The notes: generated by a model not told the origin, from the letters alone. DNA of 12,090 nucleotides from Rhodobacterales bacterium (GCA_009992615.1 JAACVA010000013.1:4285-16374); one strand, 5' to 3'. Counted from the stretch's first letter, positions 1-6,705 are shown. Numbers and translations are program-made.

Positions 1-628
1 CATGATCGTGTATCACCGCATGAAAAGCATCGCGGTGACGACCAATACAGAACGGATCCGACAAGGTCAGCGAAACACGCCCCCCCGCCCCCTTGCAGGC
101 GGCAATCGCCTTGGCAAAGGCGGCATGGCTTTGCGGCCCATCAAACCGATATCCTTCGAGGTAAATCCAGTCGGCCTCGGCCATCTGCCCCTCGTCGATG
201 TCATCGGGGCTCAGAAACTCACTCACGCCCAGACAGGTGTTCATCGACCGCTCGCCATCCGGTGTGACCAGAACAATGCAGCGCCCGGTTTCATCCGGCG
301 CATCCTTGGCCGCCGGGGTGGTTTCATAGGTCACGCCCTGCGCGCGCAGGTCGTGGGCAAAGATCGCCCCCAGCTGATCGTCCTTCACCTTGCCCACATA
401 GGCCGCGCGTCCGCCCAGATGGGCAATGCCGGCGATGGTGTTGGCGGCAGACCCGCCGCTTATTTCCTTGGCTGGCCCGATCTTGTCATACAGTTCGACC
501 CCGCGTGCCATATCTGTCAGCTGCATGATGCCTTTTTCCACACCGTTGGCGGACAGGAACCGATCATCACACGACGCCAGGACGTCCACCATTGCATTGC
601 CGATGCCGACAACCTGAAACTTCTTCAT
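1..628 (-). CDS. PfkB-family carbohydrate kinase, adenosine kinase-like (3' end outside window)
   Basis: Ribokinase/PfkB superfamily kinases phosphorylate a sugar or nucleoside hydroxyl with ATP in the cytoplasm; Rhodobacterales homologues of this type are usually called adenosine kinase. The visible 209 residues start MKKFQVVGIGNAMVDV and show the family's N-terminal GN-x-x-VD motif (residues 10-15) and the substrate-side glycine motif SGGSAANT (58-64). A PDGERSMNTCLG stretch (123-134) is typical of this subgroup. The GAGD catalytic and ATP-binding motif near the C-terminus would lie beyond base 1, so it cannot be checked. The ATG at 628-626 overlaps the TGA of nth (ATGA, 4 bases), so the gene is probably translationally coupled to nth in one transcript. 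Family assignment is firm; substrate (adenosine versus another sugar) is inferred. Confidence 0.9.
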   Translation of the reverse strand, partial: MKKFQVVGIGNAMVDVLASCDDRFLSANGVEKGIMQLTDMARGVELYDKIGPAKEISGGSAANTIAGIAHLGGRAAYVGKVKDDQLGAIFAHDLRAQGVTYETTPAAKDAPDETGRCIVLVTPDGERSMNTCLGVSEFLSPDDIDEGQMAEADWIYLEGYRFDGPQSHAAFAKAIAACKGAGGRVSLTLSDPFCIGRHRDAFHAVIHDH

Positions 629-1269
629 TCGTTCTTTTCCTCATAGGCGCACAGATCACGGATCAGACAGACGGCGCATCTTGGCTTGCGCGCAAGACAG
701 ACATAGCGCCCGTGCAAGATCATCCAGTGATGGGCGTGCAGTTGAAATTCGGCGGGGATATTGTCTTCGACCGCTCGTTCGACCGTGGCCACATCGCGCC
801 CCGGCGCGATGCCGCTGCGGTTGCCGAGGCGAAAAATGTGGGTGTCAACGGCCTGGGCCGGCAGGCCGAACCACATGTTTAGAACCACATTGGCGGTCTT
901 GCGCCCCACCCCCGGCAAGGATTGCAGTGCAGCCCGCGAACTGGGCACCTGACCAGCGAAGCGATCCACCAGAATGCGTGACATGGCGATCACGTTCTTC
1001 GCCTTGTTGCGATACAAACCGATTGTCTTGATATGCGCGATCACCCCTTCCTCGCCCAGGGCCAGCATCGCCTCGGGCGTATCGGCCACAGCAAACAGCC
1101 CCCGTGTTGCCTTGTTCACCCCCACATCGGTCGCCTGCGCGCTCAGCGCGACCGCGACCACAAGGGTAAACAGGTTCACATGCTCCAACTCGCCCTTGGG
1201 CTCGGGCGCGGCGGCCTGGAACCGCGAAAAGATCTCATGGATCACCGTATAACAAAGCTGTTTTGCCAT
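625..1269 (-). CDS. nth: Endonuclease III, DNA glycosylase/AP lyase
   Basis: Removes oxidised pyrimidines from DNA and cleaves the abasic site (base excision repair). The 214-residue product matches the usual length of about 211. The helix-hairpin-helix LPGVGRKTANVV lies at 118-129 and contains the catalytic Lys124; the catalytic Asp is Asp142 in VDTHIFR. The [4Fe-4S] ligands are Cys191, Cys198, Cys201 and Cys207, with the exact C-x6-C-x2-C-x5-C spacing. I chose the ATG at 1269 because MAKQL-Y matches the known N-terminus of the family; the open frame continues upstream to 1416, but that extra sequence looks non-coding. The ribosome site is weak (a GGGG almost touching the ATG). The gene overlaps the downstream kinase gene by 4 bases and is divergent from the alkyltransferase gene. 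Confidence 0.97.
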   Translation of the reverse strand: MAKQLCYTVIHEIFSRFQAAAPEPKGELEHVNLFTLVVAVALSAQATDVGVNKATRGLFAVADTPEAMLALGEEGVIAHIKTIGLYRNKAKNVIAMSRILVDRFAGQVPSSRAALQSLPGVGRKTANVVLNMWFGLPAQAVDTHIFRLGNRSGIAPGRDVATVERAVEDNIPAEFQLHAHHWMILHGRYVCLARKPRCAVCLIRDLCAYEEKNE

Positions 1270-1307
1270 GCCCCGTAATGCCCGTTGGTCCTGATCCGGG
1301 CAAGTCC

Positions 1308-1339
1308 CTCTTTCTTGCTGAAAATACCTCCGCCGGAGG
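1308..1339 (+). repeat. Intergenic repeat copy 1 with attached palindrome
   Basis: CTCTTTCTTGCT, two variable bases and AAATACCT (1308-1329) recur at 11451-11472 with 20 of 22 bases identical. In this copy the element runs directly into a palindrome, CCTCCG-C-CGGAGG (1327-1339). It lies between the divergent genes nth and the alkyltransferase fusion. The similarity is direct observation; that it is a dispersed REP-like family is inference. Confidence 0.6.
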
Positions 1340-1427
1340 CGCACATCGCCACCCGCGATCCCGCAGGAATCGGATCGTGCCGCCCGCCATACCCGCCTAT
1401 GGTGACGCAACCACACCGAGGCGCCTC

Positions 1428-2273
1428 ATGACTGACCCTGAAAACTCCTATTACTGGCCGCTGATACGCCGCGCGATTGCGCGTCTGGACAGCCCGGAAG
1501 GCCGCACCCTTACGCTGGAGGACATCGCGCGCGAAATGAACCTCTCGTCGGCGCATTTTCAGCGGGTTTTCTCGCGGTGGGCCGGCGTATCGCCGAAGCG
1601 GTTTCAGCAATATCTGCGCCTGACCCATGCCAAAACCCTGTTGCGCGACCGGTTCACGACACTGGCCACCGCCGATGCTGTCGGTCTGTCCGGCAATTCC
1701 CGCCTGCACGACCTGTTCGTGCGATGGGAGGCGATGAGCCCCGGCGAGTTTGCCCGCAAGGGCGACGGCTTGACCATTTTTTGGGGCTGGTTCGATTCGC
1801 CCTTCGGCCCCGCCCTTGTCATGGGGACCGATCGGGGGCTGTGTGGCCTCGGTTTTGCCGCCGAGGTGGGCGGCGAGGCTGCAATGGCCGACCTGCGCGC
1901 GCGCTGGCCATCGGCGCGGTTTGTGCATGATGCGGCGTTCCTGCGCCCCATGGCAATGTCTGCCTTTGGCGCGGCGCCGGGGCGTGATCCAACACCTCTG
2001 TTCCTGATCGGCGCGCCGTTCCAGATCAAGGTATGGGAGGCGCTGCTGACAATTCCCAGCGGTCATGTTACGACCTATGGCGAAATCGCCCAGGCAATTG
2101 GCAGCCCAAAGGCCGTGCGCGCCGTCGGCACGGCCGTGGGGCGCAATCCGGTCAGCTGGCTGATCCCGTGCCATCGGGCGCTGCGCAAGACCGGGGGATT
2201 GGGCGGGTATCACTGGGGTTTGGCGGTGAAGCGGGCCATGTTGGCCCATGAATCGGCTGACACCGGGCTGTAA
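1428..2273 (+). CDS. AraC-type HTH fused to O6-methylguanine-DNA methyltransferase (Ada-like, no N-terminal Ada domain)
   Basis: A suicide alkyltransferase that moves the alkyl group from O6-alkylguanine in DNA to its own cysteine, fused to an AraC-type DNA-binding domain. Residues about 13-110 form the AraC domain: the first helix-turn-helix is near 30-59 (LEDIAREMNLSSAHFQRVF) and a second lies near 78-106. Residues about 115-275 form the methyltransferase domain, with the active-site PCHR at 247-250 (Cys248), the likely arginine finger Arg231 in RAVGTAVGRNP, and Tyr217. The 281-residue protein lacks the roughly 80-residue metal-binding domain of E. coli Ada, whose Cys38 senses methylphosphotriesters, so any regulatory switch must work differently. 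I chose the ATG at 1428 because GAGG at 1418-1421 sits 6 bases before it and the AraC domain begins just after; the frame is open upstream to 1263 with implausible sequence. The neighbouring divergent nth is also a DNA repair gene. Confidence 0.93.
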   Translation: MTDPENSYYWPLIRRAIARLDSPEGRTLTLEDIAREMNLSSAHFQRVFSRWAGVSPKRFQQYLRLTHAKTLLRDRFTTLATADAVGLSGNSRLHDLFVRWEAMSPGEFARKGDGLTIFWGWFDSPFGPALVMGTDRGLCGLGFAAEVGGEAAMADLRARWPSARFVHDAAFLRPMAMSAFGAAPGRDPTPLFLIGAPFQIKVWEALLTIPSGHVTTYGEIAQAIGSPKAVRAVGTAVGRNPVSWLIPCHRALRKTGGLGGYHWGLAVKRAMLAHESADTGL

Positions 2274-2390
2274 CTGTCACGAAAACGTGTGGCGATCTTT
2301 CGCTTACGGCACGTTTCCGCTATGCGGCGGCGCTGGCAATGGCGTATGTGCAAGGTTGGAGATGTGACTATTTTTACGAGCGAGGCTAAC

Positions 2391-3044
2391 ATGACCACAT
2401 CAAGATTCGCGTTCCTGGCCGCCAGCGTGGGCGTTCTGGCACTGTCTGCCTGCACCGATCCAATGACCGGCGACCCAAACCGCACCCAGACCGGGGCGCT
2501 GACCGGCGCGGCAATTGGCGCCGTGCTGGGCGGAACCCGTGAAAGCGGCAATGATCGGTTCAAAAATGCGGCTCTTGGCGCAGCCATTGGCGCCGCTGGC
2601 GGTGCCGTGATCGGCAATATCCTGGACAAACAGGCCGCCGAACTGCGTGGCGATTTCAGCAACGGCCAGATCGACGTCGTGAACAACGGCAACGAACTGA
2701 TCGTGCGGATGCCGCAGGACATCCTGTTTGCCGTCAACAGCGCCACGGTTTCGTCCGGCCTGCGCGGCGATCTGGGGGTTCTGGCCGCCAACCTGAACCG
2801 CTATCCAAACTCGATCATCGAGGTGCAAGGTCACACCGATAACACCGGATCGTCGGCCTATAACCTCAACCTGTCGCAACAACGGGCCCAGTCGGTTACG
2901 TCGATTTTGGCCGCAAACGGCGTTTCACAAGCACGGCTGCGCGCTGTCGGTATGGGCGAAGACCGGCCCATCGCCTCGAACCTGACACCGGAAGGACGGG
3001 CACAAAACCGTCGCGTGGACATCATCATCCGCCCGACGAACTGA
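2391..3044 (+). CDS. OmpA-domain lipoprotein with glycine zipper (YiaD/Pal-like)
   Basis: Probably an outer-membrane lipoprotein that binds peptidoglycan and ties the envelope together. The 217-residue product has a lipoprotein signal peptide with lipobox LSAC (Cys21). Next is a glycine-zipper segment (35-77, GALTGAAIGAVLGG and ALGAAIGAAGGAVIG), then an OmpA C-terminal domain (about 102-217). The diaminopimelate-contacting pair is visible: Asp150 in GHTDNTG and Arg165 in LSQQRA, 15 residues apart as in OmpA. I chose the ATG at 2391 because the lipobox then falls at residue 21 and GAGG (2382-2385) is 5 bases upstream. It appears monocistronic: a strong terminator follows 21 bases after the stop. 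It resembles the second OmpA-domain protein of this window only within that domain. Confidence 0.93.
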   Translation: MTTSRFAFLAASVGVLALSACTDPMTGDPNRTQTGALTGAAIGAVLGGTRESGNDRFKNAALGAAIGAAGGAVIGNILDKQAAELRGDFSNGQIDVVNNGNELIVRMPQDILFAVNSATVSSGLRGDLGVLAANLNRYPNSIIEVQGHTDNTGSSAYNLNLSQQRAQSVTSILAANGVSQARLRAVGMGEDRPIASNLTPEGRAQNRRVDIIIRPTN

Positions 3045-3065
3045 GCCCCAGCAAAGTGTTTGAAC

Positions 3066-3093
3066 AGGCCGGGCCTTGCAGCCCGGCCTTTTT
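3066..3093 (+). terminator. Rho-independent terminator of the OmpA lipoprotein gene
   Basis: A perfect 9-bp stem, AGGCCGGGC (3066-3074) with GCCCGGCCT (3081-3089), has a 6-base loop and is followed by a run of T through 3093. It sits 21 bases after the stop codon at 3044 and just before the gntR promoter. Confidence 0.93.
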
Positions 3094-3095
3094 CA

Positions 3096-3124
3096 TTGTC
3101 CCCTGTCCTGCGTGGTCATATATT
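3096..3124 (+). promoter_or_regulatory. Probable sigma70 promoter of the GntR regulator gene
   Basis: TTGTCC (3096-3101) and TATATT (3119-3124) are separated by exactly 17 bases, which would start transcription near 3131, about 20 bases before the ATG. The sequence TGGTC, 9 bases, then GGCCA (3113-3131) covers the -10 box and is a loose inverted repeat of the TGG...CCA type bound by FadR-subfamily regulators. Autoregulation there is a guess. Confidence 0.65.
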
Positions 3125-3151
3125 CTGGCCAATCCTAACAGGGTTCAAATC

Positions 3152-3919
3152 ATGCCGTTTGAAAAGGTCCGGTCCGAAAAGCTGTCGGGCGCCGTTGTGC
3201 GCCAGATCGAGCTTTTGATCCTGCGCGGCATTTTACGGCCCGGTGAACGTCTGCCATCCGAGCGTGACTTGGCCGAAAAACTGGGTGTTTCACGTCCTTC
3301 GCTGCGCGAAGCGATTGCCGAATTGCAGGATCGCGGGCTGATTTCCGCCCGGGCCAACGCCGGAATTTTCGTCTCTGACAGCCTGAACGCCGCCTTCCCC
3401 GAAGCTCTGGCGCGGCTGTTCGCCAGCCACCCCGAAGCCGTGTTCGACTACATCGCGTTCCGCCGCGACCTTGAGGGGTTGACCGCCGAACGTGCCGCAC
3501 GCCATGGCACCGACACCGACCTGCAGTTGATCGACACATTGCTGACCAAGATGGAGGCCGCGCATATCCGCCGCGATCCCGCCACCGAGGCCGAGCTGGA
3601 CGCCGCGTTTCACCTTGCCATCGTCGAGGCGGGCCATAATGTTGTAATGTTGCACATCATGCGATCAATGTCGGCGCTGTTGCGCCAGGGTGTCTTCTTC
3701 AATCGCCAAATGATGTTCAGGCAGCGCACCACGCGCACCACGCTGCTGGAACAACACCGCGCAATCAATGCCGCATTGCAGGCCCGCAATCCCGCCGGCG
3801 CCCGCGCCGCGGTCGAGGCGCACCTGAATTTCGTCGAAGCCACCCTTGCCGCGCAACATCTTGCCGAGCGCAACGAAGCCATCGCGCGGCAAAGGTTGGA
3901 GCACGAGCAGGCCAGATAA
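3152..3919 (+). CDS. FadR-subfamily GntR transcriptional regulator
   Basis: A one-component DNA-binding regulator with a metabolite-sensing FCD domain, usually controlling organic acid or sugar acid metabolism. The 255-residue product has a GntR winged helix at about 5-72, with the signature RLPSERDLAEKLGVSRPSLR (33-52). A C-terminal all-helical FCD domain spans about 95-235. Candidate metal or effector ligands are an Asp and His in the DAAFHLAI stretch, the His in EQHRAI and the His in VEAHLNF. The ATG at 3152 fits the domain start and has AGGG 8 bases upstream; the frame is open back to 3056, but that part overlaps the preceding terminator. The downstream genes are convergent atp genes, so no target operon is linked and the ligand cannot be predicted. 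Glycolate, lactate and pyruvate regulators (GlcC, LldR, PdhR) belong to this subfamily. Confidence 0.92.
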   Translation: MPFEKVRSEKLSGAVVRQIELLILRGILRPGERLPSERDLAEKLGVSRPSLREAIAELQDRGLISARANAGIFVSDSLNAAFPEALARLFASHPEAVFDYIAFRRDLEGLTAERAARHGTDTDLQLIDTLLTKMEAAHIRRDPATEAELDAAFHLAIVEAGHNVVMLHIMRSMSALLRQGVFFNRQMMFRQRTTRTTLLEQHRAINAALQARNPAGARAAVEAHLNFVEATLAAQHLAERNEAIARQRLEHEQAR

Positions 3920-3953
3920 GCCGGAATGGGCCGGTGTCACTTTTCAAAACCGG

Positions 3954-3986
3954 AAAAAGCCCGACCCGCAAAAACGGCCCGGGCTT
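3954..3986 (-). terminator. Terminator at the end of the atp F0 operon
   Basis: Read on the minus strand, AAGCCCG (3986-3980) pairs with CGGGCTT (3963-3957) across a 16-base loop, and the 3' arm runs into TTTTT (3958-3954). It begins 25 bases after the atpF stop. The plus-strand side has no T run, so it should not stop gntR transcription as efficiently. Confidence 0.75.
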
Positions 3987-4011
3987 GCAAAACCAAATCG
4001 CTGAGGTTCGC

Positions 4012-4572
4012 TCAGTGCAGCTTTGATTCGACCGTCTTGATTGACTGATCAGTCAGAGCGGCTGATCGTGCGCCGTCCATATTTTTCGACAAAACATCGC
4101 CGGCTGCGGCGATGGCCACCTGAATGGCGCGATCGCGCACGTCCTTTACGGCGCTGGCCTGAGCTGATTCGATCTGCTCCTCAGCCGCCTTGAGACGCCG
4201 CGTTATTGATATGTCGAGATCGGCGCGGGCCTTTGCCGCGGCTGCCTCGGCCTCGTGCCGTGCGGCGGCGACGATCCGATCAGCCTGGGCCGTCGCCTCG
4301 CCCCGCTTACGCTCGTAACTGGCGAGCAATGTCTTGGCTTCGTCCCGCAGGGTGCGCGCTTCGTCAAGGTTGGCCCTGATGCCATCGGCCCGTTTGTCCA
4401 ACATTCCGAGGATTATGCCGGGCACTTTGAAGTAGACGAGAACTCCAAGGAACACCAAAAAGGCGATCAGGACGATAAAATCGCTGTTTCCTAACGAAAA
4501 GAACGGGCCCGACGCCGCCAAGGCAGGGCTTGCCAGCAGGGAAAGACCCACAGAAAATTTCAGCTTGCGCAT
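4012..4572 (-). CDS. atpF: ATP synthase F0 subunit b
   Basis: Part of the peripheral stalk of the F1F0 ATP synthase, joining membrane subunit a to F1 as a dimer with b'. From the ATG at 4572 the product has 186 residues: a signal-like hydrophobic N-terminus (MRKLKFSVGLSLLASPALAA), one membrane span (about 31-49), then a long charged, alanine-rich helix ending in SIKTVESKLH. An in-frame GTG at 4581 overlaps the atpX stop (GTGA) and would add 3 residues. I prefer the ATG because the GTG has no properly spaced Shine-Dalgarno sequence, while the AAGGGTGAGG stretch serves the ATG. It is the last gene of the operon, before a terminator. Proteobacteria outside the photosynthetic alphas mostly have a single b gene; the b/b' pair is normal for Rhodobacterales. 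Confidence 0.95.
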   Translation of the reverse strand: MRKLKFSVGLSLLASPALAASGPFFSLGNSDFIVLIAFLVFLGVLVYFKVPGIILGMLDKRADGIRANLDEARTLRDEAKTLLASYERKRGEATAQADRIVAAARHEAEAAAAKARADLDISITRRLKAAEEQIESAQASAVKDVRDRAIQVAIAAAGDVLSKNMDGARSAALTDQSIKTVESKLH

Positions 4573-4577
4573 GATCC

Positions 4578-5099
4578 TCACCCTTTCAATCGGTCAAGAA
4601 CGGCGCCGTCGATCGCAGATTTATCCGCACCGCCGCCGAAAGCCACGACAATTGCCTCAGCGGTGTCTTTGGCAACAGCTTCGATGCTTTCCAAGGCCCC
4701 TGCACGGATCTGACCAATGGCTTTTTCCGACTCTGCGGCTTTCACAGCAATTTCCGCGTCTGCCTTTGCGATTGCAACATCAAGATCAGCCTGAATATCA
4801 GCTTTCGCCGCCTCAACGATTTTGTTCGCTTCCGCGCGGGCATCGGCCAACGCTTTTTGATAGGTCTTTTCCGCCTCGACCGACTTCAGCTTCAGCTCTT
4901 CAGCTGCAGCGATGTCGTTTGTGATCGTGCCCTGACGTTCTGCCAAAACCGAACCGATGCGCGGCAGCGCGATGCGCGACAGGATGTAATAAACCGCGAC
5001 CAAGGCCACGACCAACCAGAATATCTGGTTCGGATAAGTCGAAAAGTCGAGTTGGGGCATCCCAACCTCGACCTCGCCTGCGACTGTTTCGGTTGCCAT
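4578..5099 (-). CDS. atpX: ATP synthase F0 subunit b'
   Basis: Second, diverged b-type stalk subunit, forming a heterodimer with b in alphaproteobacteria, cyanobacteria and chloroplasts. The 173 residues comprise a short N-terminal segment, PQLDFSTYPNQIFWL leading into one membrane span (about 26-44), and a long coiled-coil rich in Ala, Glu and Lys. PQLDFSTYPNQIFW is characteristic of b'. The gene lies between atpE and atpF, with 66 bases after atpE holding a strong hairpin and a near overlap with atpF. AGGGGAAAG lies just before the ATG at 5099. The name atpF' is also used. Confidence 0.95.
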   Translation of the reverse strand: MATETVAGEVEVGMPQLDFSTYPNQIFWLVVALVAVYYILSRIALPRIGSVLAERQGTITNDIAAAEELKLKSVEAEKTYQKALADARAEANKIVEAAKADIQADLDVAIAKADAEIAVKAAESEKAIGQIRAGALESIEAVAKDTAEAIVVAFGGGADKSAIDGAVLDRLKG

Positions 5100-5128
5100 A
5101 TCTTTCCCCTGAACCTTTGACGTTACAC

Positions 5129-5155
5129 CGGGCGGGGAACTGTGTTTCCCGCCCG
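5129..5155 (-). other. Intercistronic hairpin between atpE and atpX
   Basis: On the minus strand CGGGCGGGAA (5155-5146) pairs with TTCCCCGCCCG (5139-5129), a 10-bp GC-rich stem with one bulged base and a 6-base loop. It starts 10 bases after the atpE stop. There is no T run after it, so it is not a standard terminator. A role in holding the 3' end of atpE mRNA, giving more subunit c than b, is inferred. Confidence 0.7.
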
Positions 5156-5165
5156 ATCAAAAGGA

Positions 5166-5402
5166 TCAGACGGCGAACATCAGCAGCAGTGCGACGAGGA
5201 ACGAAAAGATCCCCAGAGCTTCTGCAAATGCGATGCCGATGAACAGGGTCGCGGTCTGGGCCGCAGCCGCCGACGGGTTGCGCAGGGCACCCGCCAGGAA
5301 GTTGCCGGCAACGTGGCCCACACCGATTGCGGACACGCCCGAACCGATGGCGGCCAGGCCGGCACCGATGAATTGACCCATTTGTGCGATATCGCCTTCC
5401 AT
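5166..5402 (-). CDS. atpE: ATP synthase F0 subunit c
   Basis: The proteolipid that forms the rotating ring and carries protons. The 78-residue hairpin protein has helix 1 (about 9-35) with a glycine-rich packing motif (GAGLAAIGSGVSAIGVG), the polar loop RNPS (41-44) and helix 2 (about 50-77). The proton-carrying carboxylate is Glu61 in IAFAEALGIFSF. There is no sodium-type ligand set around it, consistent with proton coupling. The ATG at 5402 has a strong AAGGAG (5415-5410), the best ribosome site of the operon, in keeping with the many copies of c needed per complex. Confidence 0.98.
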   Translation of the reverse strand: MEGDIAQMGQFIGAGLAAIGSGVSAIGVGHVAGNFLAGALRNPSAAAAQTATLFIGIAFAEALGIFSFLVALLLMFAV

Positions 5403-5442
5403 GTCTTCTCTCCTTGCGATGGAATTTCAGGTAGATTTCTCA

Positions 5443-5487
5443 GGCAGGACATCCCGCCGGTGGTAGGGTGAGGTGGAAAAACCCACC
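5443..5487 (-). other. Two small hairpins between atpB and atpE
   Basis: On the minus strand GGTGG (5487-5483) pairs with CCACC (5476-5472) around a 6-base loop, 5 bases after the atpB stop. Further on, GGCGGG (5458-5453) pairs with CCTGCC (5448-5443) with one G.T wobble and a tetraloop. Neither is followed by a T run. They may affect mRNA processing between atpB and atpE; function is not shown. Confidence 0.45.
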
Positions 5488-5491
5488 AAAC

Positions 5492-6238
5492 TCAGTGATG
5501 CGGGTGCAATGCATCTTTCAGATAGACGCACGTCAGAATGGTGAATACATAGGCTTGGATGAACGCCACAAGCACCTCAAGCGCGTAAACGCCCACCATT
5601 CCGAAGATGGCAATCGGCGCAACGGCACCAACAGCGGCAAAGCCTGCAAAGACCTTCAGCACAGCATGACCCGCCATGATATTGCCGGCAAGACGAATGG
5701 AATGGCTGACCGGGCGCACGAAGTACGAGATCAGCTCGATGATCGCCAGAACGGGACGCAGTGGCAAAGGCGCACTGGCCACCCAAAACAGGCCCAGAAA
5801 CGAGGCCCCGTTTTTGACGAATCCCAGCACAGTCACTGTGAAGAAAACCCCCAAGGCCAAGATCGCAGTCACGGCGATATGGCTGGTGGTGGTGAATGAC
5901 ATCGGCAGCAGGCCAAGAAAGTTGGCGCAGACGATAAAAAGGAAAAGCGTCATGATATAGGGGAAATATTTCAACCCATCCTTGCCCGCGACATCCTCGA
6001 CCATCTTGTGAACAAAGCCATAGGCCAATTCGGCCACAGACTGGCCCCGCCCGGGCACAATCGCCCGCCTGCGGGTCGTCATCACCATCAAAAGCAACAC
6101 TGAAACAACGGCAAGCGCCAGCCAAAGGGTGGCGTTGGTGATGGTGAACATGCCCACCGGCCCGTCGCCAAACAGAGGCTTGACGATGAATTGGTCCATG
6201 GGGTGGATACTCAGACCACCTTCGCCCGTTTCTGCCAT
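5492..6238 (-). CDS. atpB: ATP synthase F0 subunit a
   Basis: The membrane stator subunit holding the two proton half-channels against the c ring. The 248-residue protein has five to six membrane spans. The essential arginine is Arg182 in RPVSHSIRLAGNIMAGH, and the partner Gln228 lies in the last span (VAFIQAYVFTIL). N-terminal MDQFIVKPLF and C-terminal YLKDALHPHH are typical of the alphaproteobacterial protein. The ATG at 6238 lies 2 bases after the atpI stop, so atpB is probably coupled to atpI. Confidence 0.97.
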   Translation of the reverse strand: MAETGEGGLSIHPMDQFIVKPLFGDGPVGMFTITNATLWLALAVVSVLLLMVMTTRRRAIVPGRGQSVAELAYGFVHKMVEDVAGKDGLKYFPYIMTLFLFIVCANFLGLLPMSFTTTSHIAVTAILALGVFFTVTVLGFVKNGASFLGLFWVASAPLPLRPVLAIIELISYFVRPVSHSIRLAGNIMAGHAVLKVFAGFAAVGAVAPIAIFGMVGVYALEVLVAFIQAYVFTILTCVYLKDALHPHH

Positions 6239-6240
6239 GT

Positions 6241-6582
6241 CTAGCCCCTCTTCTCATCCTCGACCGGGTCTTTGCCCGCCGCACGCATTGCCTCATCCTG
6301 AAGCTCTTTCGCCGTGCGCATCATCGTCTTGACGCCAGCGACCAAGCCCAGGCCCGTGAATAACAACATGAACCAAGGCAAAGACCCAAACAGCAGATCC
6401 AGCGCATAGCCTATGCCAAATCCGATCCCTAGACCGGCAACCAGTTCGATAACCATGCGCCAAGCCGAGTTGGCCATGGAGTAATGTTCATCCGCCCGCC
6501 TCGGGGGTGCGTTTGCCCGTTTTACGGCGGCAATCCTGTCTTCCAAAGCCTTCAAAGCCTCGTCATGCGGATCATCGGCCAC
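6241..6582 (-). CDS. atpI: AtpI, F0 assembly accessory protein
   Basis: A small membrane protein coded first in many F0 operons; it helps c-ring assembly and has been linked to Mg2+ uptake, but is not part of the final enzyme. The 113 residues have a charged N-terminal segment, two membrane spans (about 43-63 and 67-85) and a charged tail (KELQDEAMRAAGKDPVEDEKRG). Gly-rich LVAGLGIGFGIGYALD and the following FGSLPWFMLL match the AtpI/AtpZ family. The start is a GTG at 6582: no ATG exists at this point, and AAGAGGTG sits just before it. The longer open frame to 6951 crosses the promoter and is not used. Confidence 0.92.
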   Translation of the reverse strand: MADDPHDEALKALEDRIAAVKRANAPPRRADEHYSMANSAWRMVIELVAGLGIGFGIGYALDLLFGSLPWFMLLFTGLGLVAGVKTMMRTAKELQDEAMRAAGKDPVEDEKRG

Positions 6583-6607
6583 GGCGCACCTCTTGGCGGT
6601 TGGACGG

Positions 6608-6636
6608 ACACTAGAAATGACGGCGCTCCGAGTCAA
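6608..6636 (-). promoter_or_regulatory. Probable sigma70 promoter of the atpIBEXF operon
   Basis: On the minus strand TTGACT (6636-6631) and TAGTGT (6613-6608) are separated by exactly 17 bases. Transcription would begin near 6601, leaving about 19 bases before the GTG of atpI, room for its Shine-Dalgarno site. The element adjoins the AT-rich inverted repeat upstream. Confidence 0.7.
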
Positions 6637-6645
6637 GCAGATGCC

Positions 6646-6705
6646 GCAGTGCGGAAAAATACATTTATATCTTTGATTTATATGTATATATTTTTCCAGA
6701 ACTGC
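6646..6705. repeat. AT-rich imperfect inverted repeat between atpI and arsR
   Basis: GCAGT, 2 bases, GGAAAAATA (6646-6661) is mirrored by TATTTTTCC, 3 bases, ACTGC (6689-6705), enclosing a run of almost pure A/T with further self-complementary ACAT and ATGT. The core (6656-6695) is nearly all A/T inside a GC-rich region. It lies directly upstream of the atp -35 box. It might be a curved upstream promoter element or a site for a nucleoid-associated protein; neither can be shown from sequence alone. Confidence 0.6.

Noticed and set aside
1242..2249. Long minus-strand open frame (335 codons) opposite the alkyltransferase gene
   Set aside because: Mirror of a GC-rich gene; the plus-strand product has complete AraC and PCHR motifs, while the minus-strand product is Gln/Arg/Pro-rich with no domain.
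5577..6296. 239-codon minus-strand open frame overlapping atpB in another frame
   Set aside because: The correct frame encodes subunit a with its essential arginine; this one is rich in Arg, Cys and His and non-conserved.
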